Shown piece by piece: positions 54,766 to 62,808 of a DNA stretch of 64,000 bases. Each line of letters opens with the position of its first letter. Position 1 is the first letter of the stretch. Source of the DNA: Mesorhizobium sp. YC-39 (GTDB lineage: Bacteria; Pseudomonadota; Alphaproteobacteria; Rhizobiales; Rhizobiaceae); contig NZ_JAOWPS010000001.1 in the NCBI RefSeq assembly GCF_025753795.1, positions 744,001 to 808,000 of the forward strand, in the 5' to 3' direction. The notes under the pieces are model-generated. The model worked only from the letters and a program-made list of their open reading frames with translations. It was not told the DNA's origin and made no database searches. A program made the position numbers and the translations under genes.

Positions 54766-56003
54766 GCATGACGCACCAGATCACCGCCGGCTTCATGCCA
54801 CTCTTCGACAGCGCCGTGCTGGTCGCTGCCGGCGAGATGGGCTTTGCCGCGCGCGAGGGCGTTGATCTCACACTGCACCGCGAGACCTCCTGGGCCAACA
54901 TCCGCGACCGCATCGCCATCGGCCATTTCGATGTCGCCCACATGCTGGGGCCGATGCCGCTCGCCTGCAGTCTGGGTCTGACGCCGCTTGCCTCGCAGAC
55001 CATCGTGCCGTTCTCGCTCGGCCTCGGCGGCAATTGCGTCACCGTCTCCAACGCCGTCTGGGACGGCATGGCAGCGCATGGCGCTGCGCCTGACCTCGAT
55101 CCGGCGCCCGCCGGGACTGCCCTCGGCGCGTTGATCCGCGAGCGGGCAGCCGCCGGCCGCGAGCCTTTGCGCTTCGCCGTGGTGCATCCGCATTCGGGGC
55201 ACAATTACGAACTGCGCTACTGGCTCGCCGCCTGCGGCATCGATCCGGAGCGGCAGATCGAGATCGTCATCGTGCCGCCGCCTTTCATGGCCGATGCTTT
55301 AGCCGCCGGCCGCATCGACGGCTATTGCGTCGGCGAACCCTGGAACAGCGCCGCGGTCGCTGCCGGCACCGGCCATATCGCCACCGTCAAGGCGCTGCTC
55401 TGGCGCAACAGCCCGGAAAAGGTGATCGGCGCGCGCAAGACTTGGGCCGAGGAAAATCCGGAGGCGCTGGCGGCGCTGCTCAGGGCGCTGCATCACTCCG
55501 CCCGCTGGTGCCAGGATTCGGCCAACCGCGACGAGCTGGCAGCGTTGATGGCCGAGGCCCGCTTTCTCGGGCAGCCCGCGAAAATCCAAATGCCGGTCCT
55601 GACCGGCTATCTGCAGCTTGGCGGCGGCGCGGCGCGGACGGTCGAGGATTTCTTCGTGCCCTTCGACAAGGCCGCGAACTTTCCCTGGAAGAGCCATGCG
55701 CTGTGGTTCTACACCCAGATGGTGCGCTGGGGGCAACTGGCGCACACGCCTGAAAACCTCGCCATCGCCCGCGACTGCTATAGGCCGGACCTCTACCGCG
55801 CGGCCCTGAAGCCGCTCGGCGTCGCGCTGCCTGGCGCCAACGCCAAGGTCGAGGGCGCGCTGAAGGCCGCGACCCCTGTCGGTTCGGCAGGCGCAAGCCT
55901 GGTGCTTGGTCCCGATGGTTTCTTCGACGGCCAGATCTTCGATCCAGACCGGATCGAAGACTATGTCGCCGGGCAGAAACCAGGTGGTTCCTTGGCGCAG
56001 TAG
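54762..56003 (+). CDS. nasS: NasS, cytosolic nitrate/nitrite sensor
   Basis: 413 residues of the NrtA/CmpA binding-protein fold but with no signal peptide (begins SMTHQITAGFMPLFDSAVLV), so cytosolic. Ligand-site segments RFAVVHPHSGHNYELRYWLA and GYCVGEPWNSAAVAAGTGHI are shared with NrtA at 57716. Coupled to nasT by ATGA, the normal NasS-NasT sensor pair. It should sequester NasT when nitrate is absent. Confidence 0.92.
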   Translation: MSMTHQITAGFMPLFDSAVLVAAGEMGFAAREGVDLTLHRETSWANIRDRIAIGHFDVAHMLGPMPLACSLGLTPLASQTIVPFSLGLGGNCVTVSNAVWDGMAAHGAAPDLDPAPAGTALGALIRERAAAGREPLRFAVVHPHSGHNYELRYWLAACGIDPERQIEIVIVPPPFMADALAAGRIDGYCVGEPWNSAAVAAGTGHIATVKALLWRNSPEKVIGARKTWAEENPEALAALLRALHHSARWCQDSANRDELAALMAEARFLGQPAKIQMPVLTGYLQLGGGAARTVEDFFVPFDKAANFPWKSHALWFYTQMVRWGQLAHTPENLAIARDCYRPDLYRAALKPLGVALPGANAKVEGALKAATPVGSAGASLVLGPDGFFDGQIFDPDRIEDYVAGQKPGGSLAQ

Positions 56004-56108
56004 TTCCGACGTGCCGGGGTGGCGGATCGCCCAGGCGCGCAATTAGATAAGTTAAAGGCAACTTTGGTGTGTTATATACACTGAGTTCTCGGTGCGGATA
56101 CGAGATCG

Positions 56109-56999
56109 ATGGATCAGGAAAGACTTCTAGCCGCAGTCCTCTTAGCTGATGTCGTGGGCAGCACGCCCCTCTACGAGCGCATCGGCGACGATGCGGCTCT
56201 GCAGCAGGTCTCGGATTGCCTGGACGCGATGCGTGAGATCGTCGCTCGGCACGGTGGTGACTTCATTTACTCGAAAGGCGATGACGTACTCAGTCTGTTC
56301 GAGAGCTCGGAGGCGGCGCTGAGGGCCGTCTGCCAGATCAGCTGCCAACTGACGGAAGGGCCGTTGAGCGCCCGTATCGGATTGCATTTCGGGGCGGTCA
56401 TTCGCGCGCGGGGCGCGGTATTCGGCGACGTTGTCAATGTCACCGCAAGGTTGTCCACCACGGCCAACCCCGGGGAGGTCCTGATCAGCCAGAGCTTCTT
56501 CGAAGCCCTTTCCGCGGGGAGCCGCAGTGGCTTGCGGCTGCTCGACAAAATGGCCTTCAAGGGGAAGCAAGAACTCTTCGATGTCTATACTCTGAGGAGC
56601 GACGATGGGGCCCTCAGTACGCGCATCGCCAGCCGGGGCACCATTATCGATAGGCGCTCCGCCCCGCCGCCGCAGATCAATCTGGTCATCCGCTATGAAG
56701 ATCAGTTGCGATTCTGCCGACACAACGAATTCGTGACCATCGGCCGATCTCCGGAATGCAATATCGTCGTCCAGCGGCCCTGGGTCTCAAGGCACCACGC
56801 GACCTTCACCATTTCGAATGGCAAGGCCCGGCTTGTCGAGCGAAGCTCGTCGGGCACATTTGTGTCGATGGGACCCGACCATGAAGTATTTGTGCGCCGC
56901 GAAGACATTCTCCTCTTCGGCTCCGGCGTCATCTCGCCTGGACGTAGATCGTCCCTCGGCGACGCCCAGGTTCTTCACTACGAAATTGTCTTAAACTGA
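56109..56999 (+). CDS. Class III nucleotidyl cyclase fused to an FHA domain
   Basis: 296 residues. Cyclase domain at residues about 8-165: first metal Asp in LLADVVGSTPLYERIG (Asp14), the Lys and second metal Asp in FIYSKGDDVLSLF, and the transition-state Asn/Arg in FGDVVNVTARLST; so it looks active. Residues about 195-280 form an FHA phosphothreonine-binding domain (FVTIGRSPECNIVV, RPWVSRHHATF, SSSGTFVS). No transmembrane part. It lies alone between nasTS and nrtABC, an unusual place. Adenylate cyclase is the likelier activity, but base specificity is not certain. Confidence 0.9.
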   Translation: MDQERLLAAVLLADVVGSTPLYERIGDDAALQQVSDCLDAMREIVARHGGDFIYSKGDDVLSLFESSEAALRAVCQISCQLTEGPLSARIGLHFGAVIRARGAVFGDVVNVTARLSTTANPGEVLISQSFFEALSAGSRSGLRLLDKMAFKGKQELFDVYTLRSDDGALSTRIASRGTIIDRRSAPPPQINLVIRYEDQLRFCRHNEFVTIGRSPECNIVVQRPWVSRHHATFTISNGKARLVERSSSGTFVSMGPDHEVFVRREDILLFGSGVISPGRRSSLGDAQVLHYEIVLN

Positions 57000-57049
57000 C
57001 CGGCTGGACTCGTTAGCCGTTGGGATGGCGCTTCAGCGACCTTGAACCT

Positions 57050-57221
57050 CCTGGGGCGAAGCAAGGAACGAAGCGACGCGGCGCAGACCCCAGGATCCAT
57101 GCTGCGACTTCGAAGTGTTGCGACGGTGCGGAATTCTGTTCCGCCGCGCTCTTCGGCCCAGGTCACGGCCTGGATCCCAGGGTCTTCGCGACGGAGCTTC
57201 GCTCCTTGCTTCGCGCCTGGG
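57050..57221. repeat. RIME-like inverted repeat element
   Basis: An arm at 57050-57098 (CCTGGGGCGAAGCAAGGA to GGATCC) matches, imperfectly inverted, an arm at 57172-57221 (GGATCCCAGGGTCTTCG to GCCTGGG). The loop is about 73 bases. It has the look of rhizobial intergenic mosaic elements ending in GGATGACGAAG-like text. No coding function. Confidence 0.75.
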
Positions 57222-57383
57222 ATGACGAAGTTGGGTGGGCTTCGGGCAATCTCGAACGTTCGCGATGAGCCAGCCAAACGAACGATGAAATCTTGGCCAC
57301 CAACAGGTGCTCAAACTGTCAAGATCACAGTGTCGAGAACCCAGTTCTGCAGGCCTGATCATTTTCGCGCCATTCTTGTGCAT

Positions 57384-57400
57384 TGCACAAAAATTATGCG
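57384..57400. promoter_or_regulatory. NtrC-like enhancer site A
   Basis: TGCACAAAAATTATGCG is an imperfect dyad (TGCACAA / TTATGCG) close to NtrC sites of rhizobia. It lies 126 bases upstream of the GG of the sigma-54 promoter at 57509, normal for an enhancer. An almost identical site lies the same distance before promoter B. Confidence 0.6.
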
Positions 57401-57508
57401 TGCAACTGCGCTAATGAACAATCTTTGGCTTGCTCGCCCAGCGGGCCAGCGCGCCGACGATTGTGGCATGCCGTTGATCTCATTGATGTTTGCCATCCAT
57501 TCCGAAAC

Positions 57509-57524
57509 TGGCACGGTTCCTGCT
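57509..57524 (+). promoter_or_regulatory. Sigma-54 promoter A (nrtABC)
   Basis: TGGCACGGTTCCTGCT matches TGGCACG-N4-TTGCT with one change. GG (57510) and GC (57522) are 12 bases apart as required. Start of transcription is expected near 57534, just before the leader hairpins. Nitrogen control by NtrC is likely. Confidence 0.8.
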
Positions 57525-57560
57525 TTGCAATAGGCAGACTCTTCTCGGAGTCACGGAACA

Positions 57561-57654
57561 GGCGTCCAATGGCGGGCGCTACAGGCAAAGCTGCCGCTCA
57601 GGTCAAAACGCGATCCCGGATGGACGGACGCGCGGCCTGGCCGGCGGCTTTTTT
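57561..57654 (+). ncRNA. ANTAR/NasT-responsive antitermination leader A
   Basis: Hairpin P1 at 57561-57580: GGCGTCC, hexaloop AATGGC, GGGCGCT. Hairpin P2 at 57584-57595: GGC, hexaloop AAAGCT, GCC. Both loops have A at 1 and G at 4, the known ANTAR target rule. The bases GCCGC (57593-57597) and CAGGTC (57599-57604) also pair with GGCCTG (57634-57639) and GCGGC (57644-57648), followed by six T (57649-57654): an intrinsic terminator that excludes P2. So NasT binding P1-P2 should allow read-through into nrtA at 57716. Read by eye; not folded by program. Confidence 0.85.
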
Positions 57655-57715
57655 GTTTTGACCGAACACGCAATCGACGGCGCTGATCCCAAGCAGTGCC
57701 CAACGGGAGACGACG

Positions 57716-59032
57716 ATGACGAAACGCATCAAGATTGAAGCCCCTCTCGAGGGCATGACCCGCCGCAATTTTCTGATGGCAAGTGCTGCCACAGCGGCAA
57801 CCCTGGCGGCCGCGCGTGCGCTGCTGCCCTCTGGCGCCTATGCGGCTACTGCCGCCCCGGAAGTGACCGGCGCCAAGCTCGGCTTCATTGCGCTGACCGA
57901 TGCCGCTCCGCTGATGATCGCCAAGGAGAAGGGGCTGTTCGAAAAATTCGGCATGCCCGATGTCGAGGTGCTCAAGCAGGCCTCCTGGGGCGCGACGCGC
58001 GACAATCTGATGCTCGGCGGCGAAGCCAATGGCATCGACGGCGCCCACATCCTGACGCCGATGCCGTACCTGATGCATACCGGCAAGGTGACGCAGAACA
58101 ACCAGCCGCTGCCGATGGCGCTGGTGGCGCGGCTGAACTACGACTGCCAGGCCATTTCGGTCGCGCAGGAATATGCCGGCACCGGCGTCGGCCTCGACGC
58201 GTCCAAGCTGAAAGACGCGTTCGCGGCCAAGAAGGCCGAAGGCAAGGAGGTGAAGGCCGCCATGACCTTCCCGGGTGGCACCCATGATTTGTGGCTGCGC
58301 TACTGGCTGGCCGCCGGCGGTATCGACCCGGACAAGGATGTCTCCACCATCGTCGTGCCGCCGCCGCAGATGGTCGCCAACATGAAGGTTGGCAACATGG
58401 ATGTGTTCTGCGTCGGCGAGCCGTGGAACGAGCAGCTCGTCCACCAGGGCGTCGGCTTCACCGCAGCCACCACAGGCGAATTGTGGAAGGGCCATCCGGA
58501 AAAGGCGCTCGGCCTGCGCGCCGAATTCATCGAGAAATACCCGAACGCCACCAAGGCGATCCTGATGGCGGTCATGGAAGCCCAGCAATGGTGCGAGGCC
58601 ATGGAAAACAAGGACGAGATGGCCGCCATCATCGGCAAGCGGCAATGGATGAACGTGCCTGTCGCCGATATCATCGGCCGCCTCAAGGGCGACATCAATT
58701 ACGGCAATGGCCGCGTCGCCACAGGCACCGACCTCTATATGAAGTTCTGGAAGGGCGGCGTCTCCTATCCCTATAAGAGCCACGACAGCTGGTTTCTGGC
58801 CGAGAACATCCGCTGGGGCAAGTTCGCGCCGACCACCGACATCAAGGCGCTGGTCGATCAGGTCAACCGCGAGGACCTGTGGCGCGAGGCGGCAAAAGAC
58901 CTCGGCATCGCGGCAAGCGACATTCCTGCGTCCTCGTCGCGCGGCGTCGAGACCTTCTTCGACGGCAAGACCTTCGATCCGGCGAACCCGTCGGCCTATC
59001 TCGACAGCCTGAAGATCAAGGCATCGGCTTAA
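57716..59032 (+). CDS. nrtA: Nitrate ABC transporter substrate-binding protein
   Basis: 438 residues. A twin-arginine signal (MTRRNFLMASAATAATLAAA, cleaved near AYA) indicates Tat export folded. The mature part GAKLGFIALTDAAPLMIAKE and PGGTHDLWLRYWLAAGGI, FCVGEPWNEQLV are the nitrate-site segments of NrtA/NasF. First gene of nrtABC, under promoter A and leader A. The first 65 codons are duplicated in decayed form at 61245. Confidence 0.93.
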   Translation: MTKRIKIEAPLEGMTRRNFLMASAATAATLAAARALLPSGAYAATAAPEVTGAKLGFIALTDAAPLMIAKEKGLFEKFGMPDVEVLKQASWGATRDNLMLGGEANGIDGAHILTPMPYLMHTGKVTQNNQPLPMALVARLNYDCQAISVAQEYAGTGVGLDASKLKDAFAAKKAEGKEVKAAMTFPGGTHDLWLRYWLAAGGIDPDKDVSTIVVPPPQMVANMKVGNMDVFCVGEPWNEQLVHQGVGFTAATTGELWKGHPEKALGLRAEFIEKYPNATKAILMAVMEAQQWCEAMENKDEMAAIIGKRQWMNVPVADIIGRLKGDINYGNGRVATGTDLYMKFWKGGVSYPYKSHDSWFLAENIRWGKFAPTTDIKALVDQVNREDLWREAAKDLGIAASDIPASSSRGVETFFDGKTFDPANPSAYLDSLKIKASA

Positions 59033-59035
59033 GCG

Positions 59036-59107
59036 CAAACGGCGCATTGCGCCGTTTGTCGCTCCCCGCGCAAACGTCGCCCCCGCGCAACGGCACTCGC
59101 GCCGTTG
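59036..59107 (+). other. Two tandem hairpins between nrtA and nrtB
   Basis: CAAACGGCG at 59036-59044 pairs with CGCCGTTTG at 59050-59058, and CAACGGC at 59088-59094 with GCCGTTG at 59101-59107. Both share the CAACGGC-type stem. They probably protect the nrtA 3' end so that the binding protein is made in excess over the membrane parts. Confidence 0.65.
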
Positions 59108-59142
59108 TCGCTCAGAACCGACCCACGGAGTTTTGCGAAGAT

Positions 59143-60039
59143 ATGTCCATCCAAACCATCGAGGACACCAAAGTGAAAGCGTTCCCTTCGCCGGACAAAC
59201 CAGCTGAGGTCATTGCCTTCACCGCCAAGGCGAGACGCCGCTTCGACCCGGTCGTGATCGCCGGAAAGCTGGCGAGCGCACTGGTACCGCCTGCGATCGT
59301 CATCGCCCTCATGCTCGTCGTCTGGCAGATCGCCTGTTCGTCGCCCACCGCCAGCCTGCCACCGCCGAGCCAGGTGTGGAACGAGGCCTACGATCTGATT
59401 GCCCACCCGTTCTTCGACAATGGCCCGCAGGATATCGGGCTGGCGTGGCGGGTGCTGATCTCGCTGCAGCGCGTCGCCATCGGCTTTGGCCTGGCGGCCA
59501 TCGTCGGCGTCGCGCTTGGCGCGCTGGTCGGCCAGTCGGTATGGGCGATGCGTGGCCTCGATCCGGTATTCCAGATCCTGCGCACCGTGCCGCCGCTGGC
59601 CTGGCTGCCGCTGTCGCTGGCGGCGTTCCGCGACTCCAGCCCGTCGGCGATCTTCGTCATCTTCATCACCTCGATCTGGCCGGTGATCATCAACACCGCC
59701 GTCGGCGTTCGCAACATCCCCGAAGACTACCGCAACGTCTCCCGTATCCTGCGGCTCAACCAGTTCGAGTTCTTCCTGAAGATCATGGTGCCGGCCGCGG
59801 CGCCCTACATCTTCACCGGCCTCAGGATCGGCATCGGCCTGTCCTGGCTTGCCATCGTCGCCGCCGAGATGCTGACCGGCGGCGTCGGCATCGGCTTCTT
59901 CATCTGGGACGCCTGGAACTCGTCCAGGCTGCCCGACATCATCGTCGCGCTCGCCTATATCGGCGTCACCGGCTTCTGCCTGGACCGCCTGGTCGCGGCG
60001 GTCGGCGCCATCGTCACCCGCGGCACCACGGCAAAGTGA
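59143..60039 (+). CDS. nrtB: Nitrate ABC transporter permease
   Basis: 298 residues: a 40-residue polar head then six helices (LVPPAIVIALMLVVWQIACS first). The SsuC/NrtB-type coupling loop is VRNIPEDYRNVSRILRLNQF near residue 189. Ends LVAAVGAIVTRGTTAK. RBS in TTTTGCGAAGAT is weak; the ATG at 59143 was chosen as the first in frame after the hairpins. Confidence 0.92.
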   Translation: MSIQTIEDTKVKAFPSPDKPAEVIAFTAKARRRFDPVVIAGKLASALVPPAIVIALMLVVWQIACSSPTASLPPPSQVWNEAYDLIAHPFFDNGPQDIGLAWRVLISLQRVAIGFGLAAIVGVALGALVGQSVWAMRGLDPVFQILRTVPPLAWLPLSLAAFRDSSPSAIFVIFITSIWPVIINTAVGVRNIPEDYRNVSRILRLNQFEFFLKIMVPAAAPYIFTGLRIGIGLSWLAIVAAEMLTGGVGIGFFIWDAWNSSRLPDIIVALAYIGVTGFCLDRLVAAVGAIVTRGTTAK

Positions 60040-60049
60040 GGAGAGGACG

Positions 60050-60847
60050 ATGACGGCCTATCTGAAACTCGACCATATCGACAAATCCTTCGCTCGCGGC
60101 GGCCAGGTCAGCGAGGTGCTCAGGGATATCAGGCTCACCATCGAAAAGGGTGAATTCGTCTCGATCATCGGCCATTCCGGCTGCGGCAAGTCGACCTTGC
60201 TCAACCTGATCGCCGGGCTGACCAAGGTTTCCGCTGGCGCCGTGCTGCTCGAGGACAAGGAGGTCGACAGCCCCGGTCCCGAACGCGCCGTGGTGTTCCA
60301 GAACCATAGCCTGCTGCCGTGGCTCACCGTCTACGACAACATCAATCTGGCGGTGTCGAAAGTGCTCGGTTCGACCAAGACCAAGGCCGAGCGGCACGAC
60401 TGGATCATGCGCAACCTCGACCTCGTGCAGATGGCGCATGCCAGGGACAAGCGGCCCGCCGAGATTTCGGGCGGCATGAAGCAGCGCGTCGGCATTGCGC
60501 GCGCGCTGGCCATGGAGCCGAAGATCCTGCTGCTCGACGAGCCTTTCGGCGCTCTCGACGCGCTGACCCGCGCCCATCTGCAGGACGCGGTCATGGACAT
60601 CCACTCACGGCTCGGCTCGACGACGATCATGATCACCCATGATGTCGACGAGGCGGTGCTGCTCTCCGACCGTATCGTCATGATGACCAACGGCCCGGCG
60701 GCGACCATCGGCGAGGTGCTTGCCGTGCCGCTCGCCCGGCCGCGCCGCCGCGTCGAACTCTCTTCCGACCGCACCTTCCTGCGGTGCCGCGAGGCGGTGT
60801 TGAAGTTCCTCTACGAACGCCACCGCTTCGTCGAAGCCGCGGAGTAA
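60050..60847 (+). CDS. nrtC: Nitrate ABC transporter ATP-binding protein
   Basis: 265 residues. Walker A GHSGCGKST (41-49), signature ISGGMKQ (139-145), Walker B ILLLDEP (159-165) and switch His in TIMITHDVDEAVLL. A single-domain ATPase, so closer to NrtD/NasD of proteobacteria; the cyanobacterial NrtC C-terminal sensor domain is absent. Starts 10 bases after nrtB with GAGGAGAGG upstream. Confidence 0.9.
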   Translation: MTAYLKLDHIDKSFARGGQVSEVLRDIRLTIEKGEFVSIIGHSGCGKSTLLNLIAGLTKVSAGAVLLEDKEVDSPGPERAVVFQNHSLLPWLTVYDNINLAVSKVLGSTKTKAERHDWIMRNLDLVQMAHARDKRPAEISGGMKQRVGIARALAMEPKILLLDEPFGALDALTRAHLQDAVMDIHSRLGSTTIMITHDVDEAVLLSDRIVMMTNGPAATIGEVLAVPLARPRRRVELSSDRTFLRCREAVLKFLYERHRFVEAAE

Positions 60848-60917
60848 GGCCAAGACCGCAAAACGCGTCATCATCGACAGTTGGCAATCTGCATCGGCAA
60901 TGGGCAGTCTGCCGCAT

Positions 60918-60934
60918 TGCACAAATATTATGCT
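60918..60934. promoter_or_regulatory. NtrC-like enhancer site B
   Basis: TGCACAAATATTATGCT, nearly the same as site A and 127 bases before the GG of sigma-54 promoter B. Flanks also match in part (CATTGCAC before, AATCTTTG after). Confidence 0.6.
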
Positions 60935-61043
60935 GCTGTGCAAGGCATTCTGACTAATCTTTGATCCGCTGCCGGGCTTGGTCAAAAATCGCACGGCTGC
61001 GGTTCACATTGATTTCATTCGATAATCTAGAGCGCTGTCGAAT

Positions 61044-61059
61044 TGGCACGCTTCCTGCT
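61044..61059 (+). promoter_or_regulatory. Sigma-54 promoter B (narK-nirB)
   Basis: TGGCACGCTTCCTGCT, one base different from promoter A in the N4 spacer. GG (61045) and GC (61057) spaced by 12. Precedes leader B. Confidence 0.8.
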
Positions 61060-61094
61060 TTTCAGAATGTAGGTCCGCAAGGGCCAAGTGACAC

Positions 61095-61191
61095 GGCGTC
61101 CAATGGCGGGCGCCACAGGCAAAGCTGCCGCTCAGGTCAATACGCGATCCCGGATGGACGGACGCGCGAAGACCTGGCCGGTGGCTTTTTT
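61095..61191 (+). ncRNA. ANTAR/NasT-responsive antitermination leader B
   Basis: P1 at 61095-61114: GGCGTCC, loop AATGGC, GGGCGCC. P2 at 61118-61129: GGC, loop AAAGCT, GCC. The terminator pairs GCCGC and CAGGTC (61127-61131 and 61133-61138) with GACCTG (61171-61176) and GTGGC (61181-61185), then six T. Differences from leader A keep pairing: the P1 end is G-C here and G-U in A, and CAGGTC pairs fully here. This supports a selected RNA structure. Confidence 0.85.
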
Positions 61192-61244
61192 GTTTTACGC
61201 GATCGACGGCGCTGGTCCCAAGCGGCGCCCAACCGGAGACGGCG

Positions 61245-61480
61245 ATGACGAAACGGATCGGAACTGGCGCGTCCCTCGCGGACTTCACACGCCGCGATTT
61301 TCTGGCCAGCAGCGCGCTGACGGCGGCGCTGTTCACCGCCGCGTTCCTGCTGTTTCCCGTCGGGGCCAAGACGGAAAGCAAGGACCTGACCGTGGCGAGC
61401 CCGGTCTCGTTGCACGCACCGATGCCGCGCCGCTGATCATTCACCCACAAACATCCGCGGCGCCTCCCACGCCGCAAACC
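61245..61480 (+). pseudogene. Truncated and frameshifted copy of the nrtA 5' end
   Basis: The first 41 codons parallel nrtA: start MTKRI, Tat-like FTRRDFLASSALTAALFTAA and FPVGA. The frame then closes at 61436. Just before, in another phase, RTDAAPLI matches LTDAAPLM of nrtA. The copy ends near 61480 where the narK ribosome site begins. So the whole control module plus about 65 codons of nrtA was copied here. The 63-residue product may still be translated. Confidence 0.75.
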
Positions 61481-61491
61481 GGAGCCAGACA

Positions 61492-62793
61492 TTGACCGCA
61501 AATCTCCCAGCCGCGCCCAGCCAGGACGATGCTCCCCGGCAGGCGCTCGTGATGTCCACCATCGCCTTCACCGTTTGCTTCGCGGTGTGGACGATCTTTT
61601 CAATCATCGGCATCCGCATAAAGCAGGAGCTCGGGCTGAACGAGACGGAATTCGGCCTGCTCGTCGGCACGCCGATCCTGACCGGCTCGCTCGTGCGCAT
61701 GGTGCTCGGTATCTGGACCGACCGCTACGGCGGGCGGCTGGTCTACACCGCCACCATGCTTGCGGCGGCGGTCGCGACCTTCCTGCTCGCTTATGCCCAC
61801 ACCTATGAGCAGATGCTGATCGCAGCGCTCGGCGTCGGGCTCGCCGGCGGCTCCTTCGCCGTCGGTGTCGCCTATGTCTCGCGCTTCTTCCCCGCCGGCA
61901 AACAGGGAACGGCTCTCGGTATCTTCGGTGTCGGCAATGTCGGGGCCGCGGTCACCAAGTTCCTGGCGCCGTTCGTGCTGCTCTCCTGGGGCTGGCAGTC
62001 GGTAGCGCTGATCTGGGCCGCCGCCCTGGTCGTCATGGCCGCCGTCTTCTGGTTCACCACCGGCGACGATCCGGTCATCCGTGAGCGCCGCGCCGGCAAG
62101 GTGGCGCCGGCGAGAAGTTTTTGGCAGGAATTCGCGCCGCTCAAGAACCTGCAGGTTTGGCGCTTCGCCTTCTATTACTTCTTCGCCTTCGGGGCGTTCG
62201 TCGCGCTGTCGCTGTGGTTGCCGCGTTACCTCATCGGTGTCTACGGCTTCGGCATCGCGACCGCCGGCATGATCGGCGCGGCCTATTCGATCCCGGCAAG
62301 TGTCTTCCGCGCCTATGGCGGTGTGCTTTCCGACCGGATCGGCGCCCGCACCGTGCTCTACTGGACCTTCGCGGTCTCGGCCGTCGCCACGCTGATCCTG
62401 TCGCTGCCGCCCACGGACTATGTCGTGCACGGCATCAGCGGGCCGATCGCCTTCCACTTCTCCATCGGGCCGGTTGCCTTCATCGCCGTCGCCAGCGTGC
62501 TCGGCTTCTTCATGAGCCTCGGCAAGGCAGCCGTCTACAAGCACATTCCGGCCTATTATCCGGGCAATGTCGGCGCGGTCGGCGGCCTTGTCGGCATGAT
62601 CGGCGGGCTCGGCGGCTTTGTCCTACCGATCGCCTTCGGCGCGCTCAACGACCTTACGGGCGTGTGGTCGAGCTGCTTCATGCTGCTCTTCGTCATCGTC
62701 GCCGCCTGCTTTGCCTGGATGCATTTCAGCATCAGGCGCATGGAGCGCACGGCGGCCACTGAGGCTCCATCCCTTTCCTACGCGGCTGAGTGA
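61492..62793 (+). CDS. narK: Nitrate/nitrite MFS transporter (NarK/NrtP type)
   Basis: 433 residues, twelve helices. It starts with TTG at 61492 with CCGGAG upstream. The MFS loop GIWTDRYGGRLVYT lies near residue 73. The nitrate signatures are GIFGVGNVGAAVTKFLAP near residue 144 and GLVGMIGGLGGFVLPIAF near residue 365. Likely imports nitrate by proton symport or exchanges it with nitrite. With the ATP-driven NrtABC this gives two uptake routes under one control. Confidence 0.92.
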   Translation: MTANLPAAPSQDDAPRQALVMSTIAFTVCFAVWTIFSIIGIRIKQELGLNETEFGLLVGTPILTGSLVRMVLGIWTDRYGGRLVYTATMLAAAVATFLLAYAHTYEQMLIAALGVGLAGGSFAVGVAYVSRFFPAGKQGTALGIFGVGNVGAAVTKFLAPFVLLSWGWQSVALIWAAALVVMAAVFWFTTGDDPVIRERRAGKVAPARSFWQEFAPLKNLQVWRFAFYYFFAFGAFVALSLWLPRYLIGVYGFGIATAGMIGAAYSIPASVFRAYGGVLSDRIGARTVLYWTFAVSAVATLILSLPPTDYVVHGISGPIAFHFSIGPVAFIAVASVLGFFMSLGKAAVYKHIPAYYPGNVGAVGGLVGMIGGLGGFVLPIAFGALNDLTGVWSSCFMLLFVIVAACFAWMHFSIRRMERTAATEAPSLSYAAE

Positions 62794-62808
62794 GACCGGG
62801 AGCGGACC

